The translations under genes were made by a program, and so were the position numbers. Source: Synanceia verrucosa (taxonomy: Eukaryota > Chordata > Actinopteri > Perciformes > Synanceiidae). From it: DNA of 64,000 bases. The notes beneath the pieces are model-generated. The model was given only the letters and a program-made list of their open reading frames with translations. It had not been told where the DNA came from and searched no databases. The DNA lies in NCBI GenBank assembly GCA_029721515.1, contig CM056564.1, positions 4,817,011-4,881,010 of the forward strand, given 5' to 3'. Positions 53,457 to 62,400 of the stretch are shown here, piece by piece. Numbering within the stretch: the first letter of the stretch is position 1; every line of letters starts with the position of its first letter.

Positions 53457-56400
53457 CCATGTGGCAGCTTGTAAACATGTATATATAAAGGATGTCTGCC
53501 AATTTTCCATGATGCTAATAGACGCTCACAGGAAGTTGATTTTAGCTCCCTCCGCATGAAAACAGGCTGCTTTAATCAACAGGAGAGGCTACTGACATTA
53601 CATCTGACTGACCTCCAAACATCCTTGACTTTTTCGTTAAACAGTTTCCATCTGAATGGCACACCACATGTCAGCCGTGCAGACAAAAGCTCTCATTGTC
53701 TTAGTGTCCTCAGTTCAAGGTGAATAATTAAGAGCTACACTTCTTTTTAGCTGCAGCTGAGGTGAACAAGAGACGGCACTCATTTCCTGTCCAGAGGTGA
53801 CTTGAACAGAGGGACGAACGCTCCTAAATCCATTTACCGGCTTTCACTGTGTTTTTATTATAAAATTTTAGATACATTGAAGGCTTAGAATCATTAGAAA
53901 TTTTTTGATAAGTCTTTTTTTCTATGCCTAATTATGAAGAATAAAAACAGTTTTTTTACAAAACCTTTTTTCCTTTAAAGAAAAGAAATCAAGTTTCAGT
54001 ATCACAGAGCTACCCATTCACAATGACTTTGTTATGGCGCTTTACGGGGTGGGGGGGTGCTATCATGTGAGAAAGTGACGTCAACATTCATAGCTTCATA
54101 CTTTGACCGAGCCCCGGAGAGAGACTAGTGCTTTGTGAAGTGCTGATCTTAGCAGAGCTGCGAACCGACAGTCAATCTGCCATGAGGACTGCAGGCAACA
54201 GGAAATGTGATTATGAAGGTCGTCACTGTTGTGATCCTAAAAGGGGACGAAATTCCACAGAGCAGAGGAGGGAATATGTATATATACAGTGTGTGTGTGC
54301 GCGCACACGTTTTCCATTAGAAAATATTATTTTGACCCACATATGTTGCCCTGCTGATTTCTAATGTGTCTGCTCAGTTTTTAGAGATATCTGAAAAAGG
54401 ATTTCCAGATGTTTAACTTGTACGTGTTTCATTTTGACATTGTGTGCATTGAATCAAAAGGTTTACCAATGAAGAGGACTCCTAAAGGAGCAACACTCAT
54501 AAAAATGCTGTACCAACCGGCTCAATTATAAGCAACCAAGCTGTGTGAAACACGTGAAAGTAGGCCTGTCATGACAGTCAATAAATCAAACATCCCATCA
54601 TGTCACCAGTGTACTCATTTTCTGGCACAATAAAGCTGCTTCTACATGTCGATGATGCTTCAGCATGAGCAGGTTTTCAGTTATCTGGACATTCAGGGCT
54701 CTTCTTAACGATCCCAATCGCTATGTGCCTACAATGGGCCAAACTTCTTTACCTAGTCATGGACAAAATCCTGAAAACATGACTCAGTCATTTTTCTGTA
54801 GCATCATGGGTACAAGTTAAAAGCAAGATGCTTTGCACAAGTACAAACAGGACTTAAATCCAAGCTGATGAGTCACAGAGCATTGCTATGACACAACGCT
54901 GCCCAGTGATAATAAGTGCTGTACCAGGCTCCTTCTACACAAGAACCTCCTTTTTTAAAAAAGGTTTTAGCAGTTAACTTTGTTACTGTATCTGTAACCA
55001 GATCAGTGTTGGCTTGTGACCCTGTTGCTAAGCAACCATGACAACAAATTATTTGTTTTAAATCATACACAGAGTGATACAGAAAGTGCAAACGTCAGTG
55101 GAATGTGGATAATGCTGAATATCAGGGCACTAATCGGTAAACTAATCAGATTTCTTGATTTGAGCGACTCATGTTATAATTCACCTTATTGTAAGGGAAG
55201 GGATGAAAACAAACCCCAAGTTTAACACTGAACATGTAAGCTGGTACAAATGGTCTCAGGAGGGGGGGTGTGGTTGTTGCGCTATTTCTGACATCAGACT
55301 CCACGTGACGCACTTAGATGTGAGGATAAGAAGGAAGTAAAGAAAGAGCACACACTCTTACCCACACAGAGGTTTACGAGCAGTTGCCAAACTGCGTGTG
55401 TGTGTGTTACAACAGCTGTAAGGCCATCAGCCATGGCTGATGCTGAGACAAAAGGACTCCCTCTCCTGTCAAAGGCCACACCAGAAGCCCAGGGCGTCCT
55501 TTGCTTCCTGTTTCTGTGTACAATCTGTGCAGCCAACAAAGAGAGGGGGGAGCAGGGTAGAGACAGGGGGAGGGACAAGTTTGCTCACAAAAAAAAAAAA
55601 AAAATTACACGAAACACTGAAACAAGGCCTCCATTGTGCAAGTTCAACAACATCTCCTGTAAAGAGCAGCAAACTCCACAGCTACACCTCTGCACTGTAA
55701 CCAGAGCAGAGCAGCTGGCACCTTGTTTTTCCTCATTCTCAGCATTTTCAATCCATAATTTCACAACGACAAACATTAAGTGAGATGACATCAGTGAGCG
55801 TGTGCACCTCAGTACACTGGACATGTGAGGACAAGCCTCAGTGCACCTTTTATTTATCAGATTTTACATTAAAAAAAAATGTAAAAATGCCTGCTTGACA
55901 TGACAAACTTGGCTTGCTGTGCCATCTAGATACAACTTTCTATTTTGACATAGCACATGAATTTTATATCCTGATAACAATATATATCCTGACATTTCTT
56001 CTGATATCACTTTATTTCATCTTTCCATTGCTCTCTTCTCCTCCTCCTCCTCCTCCATGCTGCTTTACCTCTGTTTCCTCTCTAGTTACCATTCTGACGT
56101 TGAGATGTTCTTTACACATATTATCTAAACCACAACTAGAGTAACATTAACATTAGCATAGCAACAGAGCTAACCAAGCAGCCTACACGTTAAAATTAGC
56201 ATATAAGGCTTATATCCTATGGTAGACATTTTTATATTGCACTATGATATATATTGTAATATCACACAGTTGATTAAAAAAATCAGACGTAAATCTACAG
56301 TCTACCATTTCTACAACTTATCTAAGAATCAGGTAGAGGCCAGTCACAGGGTGTCAGGTGGCCCCCCAGTCAAAGAAAATGATTCACAATGGGGTTTATA

Positions 56401-59400
56401 ACATGCTGTTTCAAACCAAATGGCCCATTTTGACTGTCCTGTTACTTTAACAGGTCAGAAAATAAAGATCTGAGACATCTGCAGAGGGAGCAGTGACAGG
56501 CTAACAACACACAGTTCTAGCAGTCAATCTATGCACTCTGATGTTGATCAACCAATAGATGAAAAGCTGGCTGTGTTTTTATATGCATGCCTTTATCATT
56601 CACCAGGCTTTAGATGAGTCTTGACCATGACACCTGAACCAGTGCTGTCTGTCTTTTACTGCTCTCAGCACAGCAGCAGTGGTTTTAAGTATTGATTCGT
56701 GCAGAAATGGTCGTACCATTTCCAGTGGTCATAGTGTAGCTTAGATTTAAATGCAAGTGTGCATCGATGGCACCACTTAGACCAGTCAAATTTAGTAATT
56801 TATGAGTCATGGCAAAAGCATGGTGTGTTTCACCAGATTTTACTGAGCAATAAACTCTGTGTGATGTCAATCAATAGATGAAAGGTTCACTCCATGGCTC
56901 ACACTGAATGACATCATGATGTCACTCATCCTGCAAAAGTACCAACTGTTCTCTGGTTCAACTAATATGACTGACACTAGTCTTTTCAGGTGCAGTGAAG
57001 CTGCTACACTGAGGGTGGCCTCAATATTTCAGCTGCAACTTAGCATTTCTGCCTGGCTGCTCCGGACTGAATAAATGTGCCCTGTCGTTCCCCTTCGGAC
57101 TCTGTCAATAGAGACCTACTGCGCTCTGCTGATGTGGTGGATTACACGAGGACATTGCAGCCCTTTCCCATCCCACCAAATGCTCCACCTGTGGAGCTCA
57201 ACATGGAGCATAGATGACATGAAGAACCTGAAGGATTCTGTGGCCATCAGGGAAACGCAGCGTCGCTCAGTCTCTTTAACTACGCTGTCAGTACACTGAA
57301 TGACTCATTGATCGTTGTGAAAATGTCCATGGGCAACAGTCAATTGGTAAAGTGGACTTTCCATTCCACATTTCGATCAGGATGTGCGGTACAAAGAGGG
57401 AAAAACACCAGGGTTACCACGACCTTCAAACCAAAACAAACCCCATGAACTTCATATTCCAGATATTGAGCCAAGTGGTGCTGCCTCTATGAATGTGAGC
57501 CGACCACAGCGGCTAATGAAATCCTGCCGTCAATCAGCTGATCATGCATATCTGCTGACAGCAGTAATTTAGTGGTGGTGAAACAGACTTGACTCAACAT
57601 ACTGCACTACATACTTGCCATGAAGTCCCAATATATTGTGACTAGGGAAGACAATTGGAGCCCTCTTCTCCAACCTTGAGAAATGACACCAGCCTTTCAT
57701 CACAAACTACTTGCTGGCGAGATCTAGTGAACAGAGTAGGGCTGACAATTATTTTGATTTTGTTGAATAATCTATCAACTATCTTAACGATTAATTGACT
57801 AATCTAACAACTATCTTAATGATTACTTGACTAATAGATTTATGAAGCGTACACATGTTCAGTGGCTCTTATTTAACACTGGTTTTTAAATTCAGCTTGA
57901 GGTTGTTTTAACTAACAATAAAGACGATAGAGATGACTACTATGATGACTGTGCTGGCCACTATCATTCAGAAATATTTTAGAGATGGTGCCGATCGATC
58001 GGTAACTGATCGGATTGGCCCGATATGATTAAAAAAAAAAAAAAAAAGATAAATTGGGATATCCGATCAAAGGTTAAAGTCACCGATCCGATCGCATTAT
58101 ACATACCCGTGCTTTACAAGTGTTTGTTATGGTCTGATATACAGTCCAGGTCCAAATGTGGCGGTAATGAGCCAAAACGCTGCCACTTTAAAACAAAGAT
58201 GCAGTGTTGTGTTGTGGTCATGAAGCCTGCATGCTCCTGTGTATGGCATGCATACAAACCTATAACATGTCCTCATGAGACAGATGTCACACATGCTAGC
58301 TGCAAGACATGCAAGAGGTTAGTGCCTCGTGGTACTACACTACCAATTTAATACAGCACTTGAAGTCGTTTCACACCAAAGAACATGATGATTTCCTCAA
58401 ACAGACTAGCGAAAAGAAAACGACAACGCCGACCCCACGGGCGCCGCTGCAATCAACGATACAGAGCACACAGTCCTACAATCGTTGCGGTGAGAAGGCT
58501 GCGGCGATCACAGGAACAGTAATGGAAGTCATCTGCCTGGACGACCAGCCATTCAGTGTGGTGGAAGGTTTTGGATTTCAGAGACTAGTCGCTAAACTCG
58601 ACCCCCGGTGCATTGTAACACGCCATGATGGCATATTGTTTTCCACAGTGCCACTGCTGCTATGAGGAGAATATGAAAGTTACTGCTATGCAATAAATAA
58701 AGGTAATCTAGTAGTATATAGTAAATAAATAATTACATGGTTAACATAAATGAAAGACTATAAGCCTATGCATGAGTGGAAAAATTAATGGGAAAAAAAA
58801 AATAGTTAAAAAAAAAAATAAATAAAAAAGATTAGATCCTGATCGGACATCTCTAAAATATTTATGAACTGAGCTGCCCATTAGGCTGCTACAAAAGTAA
58901 AAACAACTCTATTAAACTTTTGTCCATTTAAAAGCAAGGACAGGCAAAGTGCTGATAAAAAATAAAGTATCATTTTTTATGTAAACATAGGACACTTAAA
59001 ATAGCAGCAATAAAGACAAACAACAACGAACTTCCTGAAAAAGAAAAGTGCATGTTGTGTACAGTATTCTGTAGTGAACAGAAGCTGCATCCTCCAACAT
59101 GCCTCCAGTGACGTGCTCTTTACTGAAAAACAGGAACTAGTTCAATTACTTTGTTGATTACTTACACCAAAAGTAACGTGTTACTGATAAAAGTAATGAT
59201 TCAAAAACTGACATGGAGCTTGGAAATTCCTACATTCCTGTACAACCTGAACACACCATGAGTTGAATCAGTCAAACGTTGCAATGACATTAATCCTCTG
59301 TTTTATGCTGGAAAGAGGAGGGACGGATCAGTGTCGCCATGAATCTGAAGGGGACATCTGAGAGCATGAAACAAAGCAACTTAAATTTATCAAGATTCAA

Positions 59401-62400
59401 GATGTGAACAGTAAGGAAACGTGTTTCCCTGTACAATTAAATAGTTCCTTTGCTATCCATCCAAAGCCAAGCGATAAGATTAAAAAATAGATAAAAAAGA
59501 TAAAATTAGACAAAAACGCAGCTCCAAGACAAATAAGTAAGTTTGATTAAAAAAAAAAATAAAATAAAATAAAAAGATACAATATATACAGTAAAAACAA
59601 ATACAGGCTGCATCAATCAGGAAATCATTTACCAAGTAACAGAAAATGCATCATACTGTAATAGTAACTGAGTTTATTTAAAAAGTAATGTGTTAGAATA
59701 TTAGTCACTGACAAAAGTAACGGTGCTACAGTGAGAACGGTTACTACCCAACGCAGCATGTCTCTGCTTTAAATGCTGCCTCATCACAGACGTGTTGCAT
59801 GTAGAGCAATTAGTCGTGTCTTTGATGAGTTCAGGGAGAAATGTTCCCACACTTTAGATCTTTTAGTTTGTGATGTTGTTGCAGTGACCACAGCAATTTC
59901 TCTCTTGCTTGCCGGTCACCGGTCGCGCTGAGTTTATTTCTGACTGAAAAATACGAGCGGTCACGTCACCGACTATTATTGACAAACAAATTTGTCTGCA
60001 ACAAATTTCATTATCGATTTTTGTCGATAACAATATTGATTTTTGTCTGTAGCAAGAGTTACGTGGATAATTTGAGTAAAACCAAGAAATGACGTTCACT
60101 TCTTGATAGGTGGATAAACCACATAACAGAGCCGGGACAGGAACAACTTACTCACTCGTGCTGGCTGTGTTTTACTACTCTCAATAGCAGCATGCATAAT
60201 CCAGTGGGTGTTGCATCACATCCTTCCTGTGTATTGATTCTAGAATAAATGGTCGTACATTACCAGTAGTAACAGAGCAGCTAAGATTTGTGAGCAAGAA
60301 TCTGGATCTACAGCACGGCACTACTTCTTAGACCACTTATAGGCCAACCAGCACTGGCTTTGTAGGCTGATAATTGTGTTGATGTTGACAACTATTATAT
60401 TTTAAAATCCAAATAGTGGGCATTCTTTTGCTATTTAAATGTATATTTTTTTGCAGTCATGTTATTATACAGTTAAATCAAATGAAATGTCGAATATCGG
60501 TAAAATTAGAGCCTACAAAATATTCTATTAATTTGAATATCTGCATAGGTACCATGTCATTCTAATGTATGTGTAATGGAATCAAGGGAAAAATCACTCA
60601 TCCTGGAAAACCTGGAAAAAAAATAACAACTTTTCCAGTCATGGAAAATATATGGAAAATGAAGGAAAAAAAAGGTCAAATGTCCTTTGACCTTGACTTC
60701 TTGTACTTGGATCTGACGCTGCTTTGGGCCAACCCTTACTGATGCACAGTACATTATGATGGCTTTGTATGGACAGTAATTTCAATTTCTGTCTGTGCCT
60801 GCTCTTGGATGACTTCTTGTTGGGTCTTTATGAATTATAGAGCACAGTGTTGACCTGCTCTATGTAACAAAGTGTCTCAGTGGGAGATAACTTCTATTCT
60901 AAACTGACGATACGTAAAATAAAGTGAACCGAATATGCACTGCTGTTTATTTCCTCTGAGTCATATCTCATTGTGGAATGTTAACATGGCATTCCTAATG
61001 ATGGCCTTCCCTTGAACAGCCTGATATTTCAGCTCAATAATTTGATAAACAGAAAACAAGGTCAGTGGAATCATCACTACTCTCTGAACGGGAGACTGGC
61101 ATCGTGGATGTGCAGCCGAAAAATCTGCAGCAACTCAGCGACGCCACCACAGCAACATGGCCCAAAATCTGCACCTTGTTGAACAGTAGGACAGTCTTCA
61201 CTTGTCTAAATCACCTAAACATCCTGACAAACTCTGCACAGAAATCCACAGGAAGTGTGATTTTATTACTTCTTTGTTATATTAAATCCAAAAACTGGCA
61301 GTCAGAGGAATTAATAACCTTCACAAGAAGCTTTATGCAATATGCAACTTTTCAAAAGACATGAACAACTAGTGAAGCACCATTTCTACTTCTTGCATGT
61401 TAATCTATTCATGAATTACAATCATCTAATTGCTGGTTTTATGGAGATGTGCCAAAAGGAAGTTACAACACCAGCACGGGCCTCCATCTTCTCACCTAAC
61501 GTACAGTAAACAGGTATATTTTCTTTTTCGTTTTCTACTTCCTCCCACTCCTTTTTGAATAGGTTGATATGTTTTGTTTTGTGTATTATTGTCAGTTATT
61601 TTATTAATTTCTTATTTGAAATAAATGACTAAATAAAATAAAATAAATACAAATATGTTTTCTTTTATTGTCCAGGGATTATAAATACTCAAAAAATCTG
61701 TCATTTAATAGCATTAATACTAACATTTAAGGAAATATTAAGGAAGGATGTTTATTCATAAGAATAATAATAACAACTTACTTTACTGGAAAACTTGTGA
61801 AAAAATGGGCTGTGTATTTTTTTTATGATAACAGACTTTATTATTGGAAACTTGAAAGAGCACAGTGAAACAACTACTCCCACAGTGCCCTCTTCCAGAT
61901 TTATTCTAATTATCTTTATCTGCTTGAGTTGTATCAAAGAACTGCATTTCTAATTTAGAAAAGGCACCTGGGGGTATAAAAGTTAAAAAAAAAGGCACCA
62001 CGGCTACGCACTACATTTCATGAATGTCTTCTATTCATAGTCTAGATGTTTACAGTACAGGCTTTGAAATAGCTCTCTATCCCAGAGTGAGTAACCAGTG
62101 TGAATTCATCAGGGCTGTGATGGATCAGCCAGGCTACAGCTGCCAGCACTCACTGTGAAGTCTATCAAAATGTAACCTTGATAATTAGTCGACAGGTGAT
62201 GCCAGGCCAGTAAACACACACTCTAGTAGAAATTACTCCTAAAAAAAAAAAAATCACTTCATTATGGGATGGAATAAAAGCTCATCAATACCAAAGTGAG
62301 TTTAAGTCACTTAAACACTTTTGTTGTATAATCATCTTTTTTTTTAACCAATTTCAAGATGATTATTTCGTTTGAGGCCTCTTGGATGCTGATCCAGACC

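Larger units (their letters stand above)
57737..60050. mobile_element. Older hAT-like element hosting another hAT
   Basis: The left end TAGGGCTGACAATTATTTTG is followed by sequence with repeated AACTATCTTAA/GATTAATTGACTAAT motifs. The right end is decayed (TCATTATCGATTTTTGTCGA TAACAATATTG). An inserted hAT (57980-58855) splits it. A further repeat rich in AGTAACGTGTTACT lies at about 59166-59757. The boundaries are approximate on the right. Confidence 0.5.

Noticed and set aside
53277..53559. Overlapping frames rich in CVCV or THTH
   Set aside because: They are translations of the (AC)n microsatellite on both strands, with no flanking coding signal.
58025..58665. Domesticated ZBED gene in slc12a2 intron 1
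   Set aside because: The frame is shifted inside the BED finger, the element has transposon ends with target duplications, and the remaining domains are absent, so it is a dead transposon fragment.
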